Assembly: GCF_014199305.1 (NCBI RefSeq)
Contig: NZ_JACIJK010000002.1
Location: 310,001 to 374,000 of the forward strand
Source: Sphingomonas aerophila
GTDB taxonomy: Bacteria > Pseudomonadota > Alphaproteobacteria > Sphingomonadales > Sphingomonadaceae
Length of the DNA: 64,000 bases
Reading direction: 5' to 3'
Shown here: one piece after another, positions 36,154 to 44,293 of the stretch
Layout of the letters: each line of letters starts with the position of its first letter
How positions within the stretch are numbered: position 1 is the stretch's first letter
Position numbers and translations under genes: made by a program
Notes under the pieces: generated by a model
Databases searched by the model: none
The model's input: the letters and a program-made list of their open reading frames with translations, nothing else
What the model was told of the DNA's origin: nothing

Positions 36154-36708
36154 ATGAGCATTATGGCCGACCGCTGGATTCGCGAGCGAGCGCTGGGCGA
36201 GGGTATGATCGAGCCCTTCGTGGAGGCGCAGCGGCGGGAGAACTGCATCTCCTACGGCTTGTCCTCCTATGGCTATGACGCCCGCGTCGCCGATGAGTTC
36301 AAGATCTTTACCAACGTCGACAACGCGCTCGTCGACCCGAAGGACTTCGCTCACAACAGCTTCGTCGACCGGAAGACGGACGTGTGCATCATTCCGCCCA
36401 ACAGCTTTGCGCTGGCGCGGACCGTCGAGTATTTCCGCGTGCCGCGCGACGTTCTGGTCATCTGCCTTGGCAAGTCCACCTACGCCCGTTGCGGGATCAT
36501 CGTGAACGTGACACCGCTGGAACCCGAGTGGGAGGGCCATGTGACGCTGGAGTTCTCGAACACCACGCCCCTGCCCGCAAAGATCTATGCCAATGAGGGA
36601 GCGTGCCAGTTCCTGTTCCTGGCCGGCAGCGAGCCGTGTGAAACGAGCTACGCCGATCGTGCGGGCAAATATATGGGCCAGCGGGGCGTGACACTTCCGC
36701 GGTTGTAA
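36154..36708 (+). CDS. dcd: dCTP deaminase
   Basis: A 184-residue enzyme that converts dCTP to dUTP for thymidylate synthesis. Diagnostic segments are [12 protein letters not shown] near residue 33, [23 protein letters not shown] near 109-131 containing the catalytic Glu, and [19 protein letters not shown]. It is the monofunctional form, since no dUTPase-specific signature is seen. It is the last gene before a gap of 500 bases that holds no convincing gene. Confidence 0.95.
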   Translation: MSIMADRWIRERALGEGMIEPFVEAQRRENCISYGLSSYGYDARVADEFKIFTNVDNALVDPKDFAHNSFVDRKTDVCIIPPNSFALARTVEYFRVPRDVLVICLGKSTYARCGIIVNVTPLEPEWEGHVTLEFSNTTPLPAKIYANEGACQFLFLAGSEPCETSYADRAGKYMGQRGVTLPRL

Positions 36709-37160
36709 GAGCCGGCGAGTTGAAGGGCGTCGCTTGTGCTACATCGCCCAACGGCGCGCTGCTGGGGTGAGTTGACCGACAGCGATGGTCCGGTTTGGTC
36801 TGGACGGCGGTTCAGTCTCGCTCATCCGCAAGCCGCTCCGACAACAGGCCTGTTGGTGCGATTACCGCCGCCCAATATCGCAGGATTGTCCGAGTGGATG
36901 CCGCCCTACGGCCCATCTCGGGACAGCTGCCCCGCAACATATCTCTCCACTCTGCCGTAAGGCTCAACATGAGCGGACAAGCTCTCGAGGGGCATTGCCG
37001 ACATGGGTCACGGCTAAGCCGCCGGGTACGGCACGATCTGTACGCGTTCAATTGCGCCTATGGTCGATCCTCGGCAGCCTCATGGCCCTGCCTGGAAGGC
37101 ACTCTCGAACACCCACCTTTTCCGCGGCTCGATTCACACCGACTGGCGCCACATACAAGA
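36709..37160. other. Long gap without a recognisable gene
   Basis: This stretch lies between dcd and the terminator of the TonB operon. Open frames exist on the plus strand but start without a ribosome-binding site and have low-complexity, Arg/Pro/Ser-rich translations typical of frame shadows. I looked for tmRNA, 6S RNA, RNase P RNA and tRNA shapes and saw none that hold up. GGGCG at 36724 and CGCCC at about 36744 could form a weak hairpin after dcd. Confidence 0.5.
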
Positions 37161-37186
37161 AAGGGCGGCCCCGCGGGACCGCCCTG
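37161..37186 (-). terminator. Intrinsic terminator of the TonB-ExbBDD operon
   Basis: On the minus strand, a hairpin with GGGCGG (37179-37184 side) pairing to CCGCCC (37163-37168 side), extended by an inner CCC/GGG pair, is followed by the T-rich run TTTCTTGT. It lies 25 bases after the stop of the last exbD, the position expected for the operon's terminator. Confidence 0.7.
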
Positions 37187-37208
37187 ATCCTTGTCGACAC
37201 CGCTAGGA

Positions 37209-37634
37209 TCAGAAGTCGTTGCGGTATTGCTCGTTACCGATGAAGCCCAGCTTGGTCACGTTGGACCGCTTGATCACCGCCAGAACACGGTCAACGACCT
37301 CGTACTTCGCTGCGGGGTCGGGCTGGAAGTGCAACTCCGGCTCCGGGTTCATGCCTGCCGTTGTATCGAGATACTGACGCAGGGTCAGCTCGTTCACCGG
37401 CGAACCGTTCCACGCGATCGCGCCATCGGCAGCGATCGTGACCTTGTTCTTCTCGGAGTCGATCGGGTTCTGCGGCGTCTTGGAATTGACCGGCAGATCG
37501 ACCTTCACCGCGTGCGTCGGGATCGGAAGCGTGATGATGAACATGATGAGGAGCACAAGCATGACGTCGATCAACGGCGTCGTATTCATTTCCATCATCG
37601 GCTCGCCGTCGTCGCGGCCGCCACTCATTGCCAT
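37209..37634 (-). CDS. exbD: ExbD/TolR biopolymer transport protein (second copy)
   Basis: A 141-residue inner-membrane protein with one N-terminal helix (MLVLLIMFIITLPIP) preceded by the proton-path Asp in NTTPLIDVMLVL and a periplasmic domain ending in KLGFIGNEQYRNDF. It works with ExbB as the proton-driven motor for TonB. It is the last gene of the tonB-exbB-exbD-exbD operon. It differs from the other ExbD mainly in the periplasmic domain, so the two may pair as a heterodimer or serve different TonB receptors. Confidence 0.92.
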   Translation of the reverse strand: MAMSGGRDDGEPMMEMNTTPLIDVMLVLLIMFIITLPIPTHAVKVDLPVNSKTPQNPIDSEKNKVTIAADGAIAWNGSPVNELTLRQYLDTTAGMNPEPELHFQPDPAAKYEVVDRVLAVIKRSNVTKLGFIGNEQYRNDF

Positions 37635-37658
37635 GGTAGTTCTCCTGATCCTGCGCGG

Positions 37659-38126
37659 TCAGCCGCCAACGGCGGGCTGGGAGATGAAGCCGACGCGGGC
37701 AAAGCCGGCCTGCTGCATCGTATAAACAGTCGCGCCGATGCAGCGGTAAGGCGTGTTCACGTCGCCGCGAATATGCACTTCCGGCAGCTCCAGCCCGGCA
37801 GCATTGACGCCGCCCTGACGCGCGATCTCCGCCTTGAGTTTGTCCACCGCGCGGGTGAGCAGCTCGTCGTGCGTGACCGGCGACGTGTTCCAGTACACTT
37901 CGCAGTTGCCACTCGCGCCGCTCTGGACGGACAGCGAGACGTTCTCTGGCTTGGTGGTGGTCGGGTCGTAGCGGACGTCGGGCAGCTTCACCTTCACCGT
38001 ATGCACGGCGACGGGAACCGCGATCAGGAAGATGATGAGGAGCACCAGCATGACGTCCACCAGCGGCGTCGTGTTGATGTCCGACATCGGCTTCTCGGTG
38101 GAGTCTCCACCTGTGCTCATCGCCAT
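37659..38126 (-). CDS. exbD: ExbD/TolR biopolymer transport protein (first copy)
   Basis: A 155-residue protein with the NTTPLVDVMLVL helix carrying the essential Asp and a periplasmic domain with two cysteines (NCEVYW and YRCIGA) that could form a disulfide. It partners ExbB in using the proton gradient to energise TonB. It is separated from exbB by about 100 bases containing a hairpin, and from the second exbD by 24 bases. Confidence 0.92.
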   Translation of the reverse strand: MAMSTGGDSTEKPMSDINTTPLVDVMLVLLIIFLIAVPVAVHTVKVKLPDVRYDPTTTKPENVSLSVQSGASGNCEVYWNTSPVTHDELLTRAVDKLKAEIARQGGVNAAGLELPEVHIRGDVNTPYRCIGATVYTMQQAGFARVGFISQPAVGG

Positions 38127-38189
38127 AAGGGCGTCATCCTATCCTTCATTGCCGACCCTCTGGCGCTGCCGTCGGGCCGGCGGGTTGCA

Positions 38190-38210
38190 GGAGCGCCACC
38201 GCGGCGCTCC
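38190..38210 (-). promoter_or_regulatory. Intercistronic hairpin between exbB and exbD
   Basis: GGAGCGCC (38190-38197) pairs with GGCGCTCC (38203-38210) around a 5-base loop. On the transcript it lies between exbB and the first exbD and lacks a trailing T-run on the minus strand. It may stabilise the upstream part or reduce readthrough. A T6 run on the plus strand is not next to any plus-strand gene. Confidence 0.45.
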
Positions 38211-38224
38211 CGCCCCTTTTTTGC

Positions 38225-39025
38225 TTACGAGCGCTTCTCGGCGCCGGCCGCACCGGCCGTGGTCGTGCCAGGCGTCGGGCGAGCCGCTGCCGGGGTTGGA
38301 CGAGCTGCTGCCGTGGCGGACGTCGGCTTCACCGCACCTGCCGAGGCGAGGAAGCCCAGCACGTCGTTCGAGAAGGCCGACAGGTCTTCCGAGATCGACT
38401 TGTTGCGACGCTGCAGCCAGTTGTACGCGAGCACCGCCGGAACAGCGACGACCAGGCCGAGTGCGGTCATGATCAGAGCCTCACCGACCGGACCGGCGAC
38501 CTTGTCGATCGAAGGATCGCCCGACGCACCGATCTTGATCAGCGCGCGGTAGATGCCGACCACGGTGCCGAACAGGCCGATGAACGGCGCGGTCGCGCCC
38601 ACGGTCGCCAGGAACGCCAGGCCACCACCGAGCTTGGAATTGATCTGCGCTTCCGAGCGAGCGAGCGAGCCGTGCAGCCAGTCATGAGCTTCAACCGGAT
38701 CGGTCAGACGCGAGTGCTGCTCCTGAGCGGTCAGGCCGTCGTCGACCAGCTGCTTGTAGGCCGAGTTCTTCTCGAGCTTGGCCGAACCTTCACGCAGGTT
38801 GGCAGAGCTCCAGAAACCCTGACGCACGCGCTTCGCCTGGTTCAGGATCTTCTGCTGCTCGAACAGCTTGGAAAAGAGGATGTAGAAGGACACAACCGAC
38901 ATCAGCACCAGGATGGTGAAGACCGACTGCGAGATCAGGCCGCCTTCACGCAGCGCCTGCTGGAGGCCGAACTGGTTTTCCGTGGCGGCAGCGGTCCCGC
39001 CCGCGGCCAGAATGGTGGTGATCAT
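38225..39025 (-). CDS. exbB: ExbB proton-channel protein (MotA/TolQ/ExbB family)
   Basis: A 266-residue inner-membrane protein with three predicted helices: one near residues 35-55 (SVFTILVLMSVVSFYILFSK) and two in the C-terminal half (GGLAFLATVGATAPFIGLFG and EALIMTALGLVVAVPAVLAY). It forms the pentameric channel that couples proton flow to TonB through ExbD. The N-terminal TAAATENQFGLQQAL lead and an Ala/Pro/Thr-rich C-terminal tail are typical of sphingomonads. It lies downstream of tonB with an 83-base gap holding a hairpin. Confidence 0.93.
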   Translation of the reverse strand: MITTILAAGGTAAATENQFGLQQALREGGLISQSVFTILVLMSVVSFYILFSKLFEQQKILNQAKRVRQGFWSSANLREGSAKLEKNSAYKQLVDDGLTAQEQHSRLTDPVEAHDWLHGSLARSEAQINSKLGGGLAFLATVGATAPFIGLFGTVVGIYRALIKIGASGDPSIDKVAGPVGEALIMTALGLVVAVPAVLAYNWLQRRNKSISEDLSAFSNDVLGFLASAGAVKPTSATAAARPTPAAARPTPGTTTAGAAGAEKRS

Positions 39026-39082
39026 GGTTTCAGGGTTCCTTTAGAAAGATTGCATTCGCAAAAGCTGGCAAGTCCGACAGGC

Positions 39083-39101
39083 GGCGGGGCCAGGCCCCGC
39101 C
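39083..39101 (-). promoter_or_regulatory. Intercistronic hairpin between tonB and exbB
   Basis: GGCGGGGC (39083-39090) pairs with GCCCCGCC (39094-39101) with a 3-base loop, between the tonB stop and the exbB start on the minus-strand transcript. There is no T-run, so a role in mRNA processing or stability is more likely than termination. That role is inferred. Confidence 0.45.
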
Positions 39102-39108
39102 ACCCGCG

Positions 39109-39786
39109 TCATTCCTTGGGCACTTCCCACCGCACGCTATAGCTAGACGTGCTCTGGATCGGGTTCCCCGACTGATCCTTGGCCGGCGTGTACCGTCCAC
39201 GACGCTGCGCAACGCGACAGGTCGTGTCGTCCAGGTCGCGATTGCCGCTCGATCCAGTGACCGAACAGGACGACACGCGACCGTTGGCATCCACAGTGAC
39301 GCGCACGGTGACGCGGCCCGCCGCTTCGGCGCGAAGCGCAGAAGCAGGGTAATCGTCAGTGCTGTACCAGCTTTGCGGCGTACCCTTTGATGACGCCTGC
39401 TGGCTGATCACCGGGGCGGCCGGAGGGGCCGGCGGAGACGGCGGAGCAGGCGGCGCCGGGGGCGACGTCGGCTGCTGTGGCGGAATCACCGTCGTCGTCT
39501 GCATCACCGGCGCGGGCACCGGCGTTTGGATGATCGGCGGCGGCGTCACTACCGTGGTCGGCGGCGGCGGCAGGTTGGGCTGGTCAGGTGGCGGGGGCGG
39601 CGGATCCTCCGGCGGAGGCGGCGGCGGCTCGTCCACGTTGAACGTATCCAGCTTTTGCGTCGCCTGCTTCACGAAGTTGCTCGCAAGCCCCGTGATGAAG
39701 GCGTAGCCCAGGGCGACATGGATCAGAGCGACGATGACAATCGCCCCGATCTTGCCCCCGGACATCTTCTGGTCAGTGTAGGCCAT
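39109..39786 (-). CDS. tonB: TonB energy-transducing protein
   Basis: A 225-residue protein with an N-terminal membrane helix near residues 13-33 (IGAIVIVALIHVALGYAFI), a long Pro-rich spacer (two runs of six prolines near residue 55, then PAPPAPPSPPAPPAAP) that spans the periplasm, and a C-terminal TonB domain (YPASALRAEAAGRVTVRVTV and DLDDTTCRVAQRRGRY). It contacts the TonB box of outer-membrane receptors. An AAGGAG site lies just before the ATG. It is the first gene of the operon with exbB and two exbD genes. Confidence 0.94.
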   Translation of the reverse strand: MAYTDQKMSGGKIGAIVIVALIHVALGYAFITGLASNFVKQATQKLDTFNVDEPPPPPPEDPPPPPPDQPNLPPPPTTVVTPPPIIQTPVPAPVMQTTTVIPPQQPTSPPAPPAPPSPPAPPAAPVISQQASSKGTPQSWYSTDDYPASALRAEAAGRVTVRVTVDANGRVSSCSVTGSSGNRDLDDTTCRVAQRRGRYTPAKDQSGNPIQSTSSYSVRWEVPKE

Positions 39787-39998
39787 TCAGCAACGAAACT
39801 CCTTCTCGGCCGGCCTGCCGCTCCGGCGGGCGGCGCGGAATTGCTCGCTACCGGGCGGCAGCGTCCGTCTGGCGGCGCCTAATTCCTACCGCCAGCCCTT
39901 CGCTCACGCAAACCATTTGTCAGTCATATACGACCATCACATGCCTCCATCGCGATTTATTTCTGTCGCATTCAGGCACAGTGGCGTAGCGATTGATC

Positions 39999-40865
39999 AT
40001 GATTAGCCGATTTTTGACGGCCCTCGGCCTGTTTTCCGCCACCGTCGCTGCCCCTGGGCTGCCACAATCCTTACCAACTGGCGCGGTACCCCAGGCGAGC
40101 GTTCCTGCCGCCACGCCAGGCGCCTTGTCCTACGCCGACGTTGCCGATCTGGTACTCGGCAGCCCTGTCATCCTCGATGCAACGGTCCGCTCCGCGAGCC
40201 GGATCAAGGGAGCCGAGGCGACCAATGTCGCGCCTGGGCGCACCCGATTCTATATAGAAGCGGACGTCACCGCCCTGATCCGGGGTGCCGGCGGAGTGCC
40301 GCCGCGAATCGGCTATGTGGTCGACCTTCCGCCCGGCCCGGATGGGCGTTTGCCGAAGCTGAAGAAGATGCGCGTCCTAGCGTTCGCGCGCTCCGGGGCT
40401 GCCGCGTCCGGTCAGTTGCAGTTGTCCGCTCCCGATGGTCAGCAACCCTGGAGTGCCCCGCTGGACGCAACCGTTCGCGCGGTCGCTGCAGAAGCGGTGT
40501 CGGCCGAAACGCCGCCGCGGATTACTGGCGTGGGTAACGCCTTTCACGTCCCGGGGTCCCTGCCCGGCGAGGGTGAAACGCAAATCTTTTTGTCGACTGC
40601 CGACAATCGCCCGGTGTCGCTGAGCGTGCTCACCCGGCCGGGCGAGCAGCGCCGCTGGGCGGTGGCGTTGTCCGAGGTCGTGGACGAGGCAGCGGCCCCG
40701 CCCCGCCCCAACTCGCTGCTGTGGTACCGGCTCGCCTGCGGTCTGCCCCAGTCGCTGCCTGCTCGCAGCACTGCAGAGCTTGCTCCGGATGACGCATCCG
40801 CGGCGCAGGACGACTACCGATTCGTGCGCAGTTCGCTGGGGCCGTGCCGCCGAACACGGTCCTGA
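39999..40865 (+). CDS. Hypothetical exported protein
   Basis: A 288-residue protein with a signal peptide (MISRFLTALGLFSATVAAPG). The rest is a globular region with beta-strand-like segments such as RTRFYIEADVTALIRGAGGV and PPRIGYVVDLPPGPDGRLPK, and a Cys-containing C-terminal region. I do not recognise the family, although similar proteins appear common in sphingomonads. The ATG at 39999 is preferred over a TTG 6 bases earlier. It is divergent from tonB, with about 210 bases between carrying both promoters. The function is unknown. Confidence 0.7.
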   Translation: MISRFLTALGLFSATVAAPGLPQSLPTGAVPQASVPAATPGALSYADVADLVLGSPVILDATVRSASRIKGAEATNVAPGRTRFYIEADVTALIRGAGGVPPRIGYVVDLPPGPDGRLPKLKKMRVLAFARSGAAASGQLQLSAPDGQQPWSAPLDATVRAVAAEAVSAETPPRITGVGNAFHVPGSLPGEGETQIFLSTADNRPVSLSVLTRPGEQRRWAVALSEVVDEAAAPPRPNSLLWYRLACGLPQSLPARSTAELAPDDASAAQDDYRFVRSSLGPCRRTRS

Positions 40866-40887
40866 GTCGCGCTGAGCCGAACGAAAC

Positions 40888-41319
40888 CTAACTCCGGTGG
40901 CGAACCAGCGTCATCCCGATCGACTCACCCGCCTCCGCGATAGCCAGCTTCACGATCTTGACCGCGACCCGTTGCACCCGCGGGTCGCCCAGGAACAACG
41001 TTTCGCAAATGTGGTCCGCCACCGCTTCGATCAGCGTAAAGTGGACCCCGGCGGGCAGGGCATCGCTCGCCGCGCGTTTCAGGTCCAGGTAGTTCTTGGA
41101 AGCCGACAGCGGCGTGTCGGGATCGAAACGCCGAGGGCAGTCCAAGTCAGCCGTGATCGAAATCCGGAGTGGCTGGGGTAGATGCGTTTCTTCCGAGTAG
41201 ATGCCGGTCAGCACCTGTACCTCGACGTCATGCACCTCAAGTTGAAGGCTGTCGTTCATGCCCTGCGCCTGTATCAGCCCGCCCGCCATGTCAAAGGCGA
41301 CGCTTTCTGTCCCACTCAT
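40888..41319 (-). CDS. folB: Dihydroneopterin aldolase family protein
   Basis: A 143-residue protein of the FolB family, which cleaves dihydroneopterin to hydroxymethyldihydropterin in folate synthesis. The typical core is VQVLTGIYSEETHLPQPLRI near residue 34, SKNYLDLKRAASDAL near 73, HFTLIEAVADHICETLF with the catalytic-site Glu, and a final VAVKIVKLAIAEAGESIGM. The first 20 residues precede the usual start, and an ATG at 41259 (MNDSLQLEVHDVEV) may be the real one. It is divergent from the GNAT gene. Confidence 0.85.
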   Translation of the reverse strand: MSGTESVAFDMAGGLIQAQGMNDSLQLEVHDVEVQVLTGIYSEETHLPQPLRISITADLDCPRRFDPDTPLSASKNYLDLKRAASDALPAGVHFTLIEAVADHICETLFLGDPRVQRVAVKIVKLAIAEAGESIGMTLVRHRS

Positions 41320-41372
41320 CGCGAGCTAAAGCGCCCCGCCCGCGTGCGTCGCGGGCACGATAAGGACTTACC

Positions 41373-41885
41373 GTGATCGAACTCGTGCCCATCGGCACCG
41401 TCAATCCCGCCGCCGTTGAGGATCTGCTCGACCGGGCATTCGGTCCCGACCGCCACGCACGCACCGCCTACAAGGTACGGGGCGCGGCCGTCGCAGTCCC
41501 GGATCTGAGCTTCGCCGCGATCGATGGCGAGGTTCTGGTCGGCTCCATCCAGTGCTGGCCGATAAGCTTTCTCGATGACGCCGGACGCCGTACCGATCTG
41601 GTCATGGTTGGCCCGGTTGCCGTCGACCCTGCGCGACAAGGTGACGGGATCGGACGAGCGCTGGTGTCCCGTGCCCTTGCCGCGGCTGGCGACGAGCAGC
41701 CCCTGATGCTGATCGGTGACCCGGAATATTACGGCCGCTTCTTCGGCTTCGACGCCGCGCTAACAGGGTCATGGCGGTTGCCCGGCCCGGTGGAGCGGCA
41801 CCGGTTGCTCGCGCGTGGCGCGGGAGTGCCGGCTGGAGCCGGACAACTCGGTCCGGCGCTGACCACCCCCGTCCCGGCTGCCTGA
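41373..41885 (+). CDS. GNAT family N-acetyltransferase
   Basis: A 170-residue acetyltransferase. The acetyl-CoA binding loop is DPARQGDGIGRALVSRAL (a variant of the Q/RxxGxG/A motif) near residues 88-105, after the beta-strand VMVGPVAVDP. The substrate is unknown; proteins of this shape (with LIGDPEYYGRFFGFDA) resemble YhbS-type acetyltransferases. A GTG start at 41373 is used with an AAGGA site upstream. It is followed by DUF1285, nudix and cca genes on the same strand at short spacing. Confidence 0.88.
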   Translation: MIELVPIGTVNPAAVEDLLDRAFGPDRHARTAYKVRGAAVAVPDLSFAAIDGEVLVGSIQCWPISFLDDAGRRTDLVMVGPVAVDPARQGDGIGRALVSRALAAAGDEQPLMLIGDPEYYGRFFGFDAALTGSWRLPGPVERHRLLARGAGVPAGAGQLGPALTTPVPAA

Positions 41886-41922
41886 CTGGACGCAAGGGCA
41901 GCCCTTCCCTACCTGCGGCTCG

Positions 41923-42489
41923 ATGCCGATGCCGCCCCCGCCCGACCTGTCCAGCCTGAGCCTTGCAGATGTCGCCCGGTTGGCCGCTGAAGCGAAGCTG
42001 CCCCCGGTAGAGCGCTGGAACCCTGCCCATTGCGGCGACAGCGAGATGCGCGTCGCGCGCGACGGCACCTGGTTCCACCAGGGTTCGGCAATCACACGGC
42101 CTGAGATGGTCCGGTTGTTCTCGACCATCCTTCGTCGCGAACAGGACGGCCGTTTCGTTCTCGTCACGCCAGCCGAGAAGCTCGACATCGCCGTTGAGGA
42201 CGCACCCTTTGTAGCCGTTGAATGCAAGGCGGAGGGCGACGGCGTTGAAGCGCAGCTCGCCTTTCGCCTGAACACGGGTGAGTTGGTCGTGGCCGGCCCC
42301 GAACACCCGCTCCGCTTCGACGACCGTGCGGATGGCCCGCGCCCTTATCTTCTGGTCCGTGCCGGGCTCGAGGCGCTGGTCGTCCGGTCCGTTTTCTATG
42401 AATTGGCAGAGCGAGCCATGCCGGGCCCGGATGGGCGGCTTGGGATCTGGAGCGGCGGTGCGTTCTTCGCGATGGAGGCATGCGCGTGA
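41923..42489 (+). CDS. DUF1285 domain protein
   Basis: A 188-residue protein matching DUF1285. Signatures are ERWNPAHCGDSEMRVARDGT near residue 30, FHQGSAITRPEMVRLFSTIL and RREQDGRFVLVTPAEKLDIAVED, with FYELAERAM near the end. Its biochemical role is unknown. It overlaps the downstream nudix gene by 10 bases, and the DUF1285-nudix-cca order is common in alphaproteobacteria, so these genes probably form one operon. Confidence 0.88.
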   Translation: MPMPPPPDLSSLSLADVARLAAEAKLPPVERWNPAHCGDSEMRVARDGTWFHQGSAITRPEMVRLFSTILRREQDGRFVLVTPAEKLDIAVEDAPFVAVECKAEGDGVEAQLAFRLNTGELVVAGPEHPLRFDDRADGPRPYLLVRAGLEALVVRSVFYELAERAMPGPDGRLGIWSGGAFFAMEACA

Positions 42490-43079
42490 GCCTGGCCGAA
42501 CGGCTGGCCGACGCCCTTGCAAGCCAGGCCCAGCCTCCCCTTCCGTTTTTCGTTGCGGATGACGGGGCGCCAGAGCCGGTGGCGGCGCTTACCCCGGCCG
42601 CCGTGTTGATTGCCATTACCGACCGGGCACAACCCGGCGTGATCCTGACCCAGCGGACGGACACATTGCGCCAACATGCAGGGCAGGTCGCGTTCCCGGG
42701 AGGCCGGATCGATCCGCAGGATGGCAGCCCCGTGGTCGCCGCCCTGCGTGAAGCGGAGGAAGAGATCGCCCTGCCCCCCGCCGCGGTGCGCGTGCTCGGC
42801 ACCGCCGAACAATATCGCACCGGCAGCGGGTATCAGATCACGCCAGTGATCGGCGTGGTCGCCCCCGACCTGCCGCTTCTCCCAAGCGAAGCGGAGGTGG
42901 CCGCGGTGTTCGAGGTGCCGCTCTCCTTCCTGCTCGACCCTGCCAATCACCAGGCAGCCAGCGCAACCTGGCGCGGTCGGGTCCGCCAATTTCACGAAAT
43001 ACATTGGGAAGGACGCCGCATCTGGGGCGCTACGGCTGCGATCATCTTGAACCTGTCACGGCGGCTGCAATGGACATGA
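42480..43079 (+). CDS. nudL: CoA pyrophosphatase (nudix, NudL-like)
   Basis: A 199-residue nudix hydrolase expected to cleave coenzyme A or acyl-CoA to phosphopantetheine and 3',5'-ADP. The nudix box reads GGRIDPQDGSPVVAALREAE and continues EEIAL, and the upstream QRTDTLRQHAGQVAFPGG fits the CoA pyrophosphatase subgroup. The ATG at 42480 lies within the last codons of DUF1285 with GATGGAGG upstream. Its stop overlaps the cca start region, indicating translational coupling. Confidence 0.88.
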   Translation: MRVSLAERLADALASQAQPPLPFFVADDGAPEPVAALTPAAVLIAITDRAQPGVILTQRTDTLRQHAGQVAFPGGRIDPQDGSPVVAALREAEEEIALPPAAVRVLGTAEQYRTGSGYQITPVIGVVAPDLPLLPSEAEVAAVFEVPLSFLLDPANHQAASATWRGRVRQFHEIHWEGRRIWGATAAIILNLSRRLQWT

Positions 43080-44293
43080 CAATACCTCCGGCACGCTGGG
43101 ACGAGTTCGACGGGCTGGCGGCGCTGGCCCGCATCCTGGGCGCGGAACAAGGCGATGCGCGCGTGGTAGGCGGCGCGGTGCGCGACACGCTGCTCGGCGT
43201 TCCGGTTGCGGACGTCGATCTCGCCACCCGCCATGAACCGGAAGCGGTGATGCGGCTGCTCGGGGAAGCCGGGATCAAGGCGGTGCCGACCGGACTGGCG
43301 CACGGCACGGTCACCGCCGTGCTGGACGGCGGACGGCCGGTAGAAGTGACGACGCTGCGCCGAGATTTGTCCACGGATGGCCGGCACGCGATTGTTGGCT
43401 TCACCAGCGATTGGCGCGAGGACGCCGCGCGTCGGGACTTCACCATGAACGCGCTTTATGCCGACCCGGTCACGGGCGCCGTGACCGACTTTTTTGGCGG
43501 GCTGAGCGACCTTGCCGACCGGCGCGTGCGCTTCATCGGCGACCCGCTGCAGCGTATAGCTGAGGACCATCTGCGGATCCTGCGCTTTTTCCGCTTTCAC
43601 GCGCGGTTCGGCGACGCAGTCGACCCCGAGGGACTGGAGGCCTGCACCGCGCGAGCCCGCGACCTAATGGCCCTGTCGCGGGAGCGGATCGCGGGCGAGT
43701 TGTTGAAGTTGCTGGTAACAGCGTCGGCAGTGCCAGTGACCAAGCTGATGGTGGAGCGCGGTATTCTGCTTCCCGTGATCCCGGAGATCGACCTGGACGG
43801 GGCTCAACGCCTGGCTCGTCTTGCGGCGGCCGAGTCTGCGGCGGACGTCGCGGCAGACTCCATTCGCCGGCTGGCCGCACTCCTGCCGGCGGAGGCGGCC
43901 GAGTCGGTCGGCGCGCGACTAAAACTCTCAAACGCCGATCGCAAGCGGCTTCAGGCTGCAACCGGGGGTCCCGGTGACGAAGGCCCGCTCGCCCTGGCCT
44001 ATCGCGTCGGCATTACGTCAGCGGTTGATCGGCTGCTGCTTGCGGCGGAGGACCCCGCGCCACTGATTGGGTGGGACGTCCCAAGGCTTCCGCTGAGCGG
44101 CGGCGCGCTGGTGTCGCGCGGCATCAACAAGGGCCCGGCTGTGGCGACGGCGCTGAAGGAAGTGGAACGGCGCTGGATCGCGGAGGGCTTCCCGCCCTCC
44201 CCTCGCGTCAATCAGATCGCGGACGCGGTCGCAGCCGAGGTTCGCGAGGCCAATAACGTCAGCGCATCGGAGGCCTCCAGCGGCCGGGCATAG
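43070..44293 (+). CDS. cca: CCA tRNA nucleotidyltransferase
   Basis: A 407-residue class II nucleotidyltransferase that adds or repairs the 3' CCA of tRNAs. Signatures are VVGGAVRDTLLGVPVADVDL near residue 31 with the two catalytic Asp, the EVTTLRRD segment, RRDFTMNALYADP, and the primer-binding RIAEDHLRILRFFRFHARFG. The start is 43070 or the ATG at 43076 (ATGA overlap with the nudix stop). Its last 82 bases overlap the 3' end of the convergent GGDEF-EAL gene. Confidence 0.94.
   Translation: MDMTIPPARWDEFDGLAALARILGAEQGDARVVGGAVRDTLLGVPVADVDLATRHEPEAVMRLLGEAGIKAVPTGLAHGTVTAVLDGGRPVEVTTLRRDLSTDGRHAIVGFTSDWREDAARRDFTMNALYADPVTGAVTDFFGGLSDLADRRVRFIGDPLQRIAEDHLRILRFFRFHARFGDAVDPEGLEACTARARDLMALSRERIAGELLKLLVTASAVPVTKLMVERGILLPVIPEIDLDGAQRLARLAAAESAADVAADSIRRLAALLPAEAAESVGARLKLSNADRKRLQAATGGPGDEGPLALAYRVGITSAVDRLLLAAEDPAPLIGWDVPRLPLSGGALVSRGINKGPAVATALKEVERRWIAEGFPPSPRVNQIADAVAAEVREANNVSASEASSGRA

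Noticed and set aside
36709-37208. A structured RNA gene (tmRNA, 6S, RNase P RNA) in the gap after dcd
   Set aside because: No tag-peptide frame, acceptor stem or other conserved core was found, and the only clear hairpin is explained as the TonB operon terminator.
38211-38222. Plus-strand intrinsic terminator (hairpin plus T6) between exbD and exbB
   Set aside because: No plus-strand gene ends here and the T-run is 6 bases away from the stem; an intercistronic hairpin of the minus-strand operon is the simpler reading.
37191-38552. 453-codon plus-strand open frame across exbD, exbD and part of exbB
   Set aside because: Antisense to three recognisable genes and made of His/Arg/Asp-rich repeats, as expected from the reverse complement.
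39359-39706. Glycine-rich protein on the plus strand
   Set aside because: It is the complement of the proline-rich spacer of TonB; proline codons read backwards give glycine.
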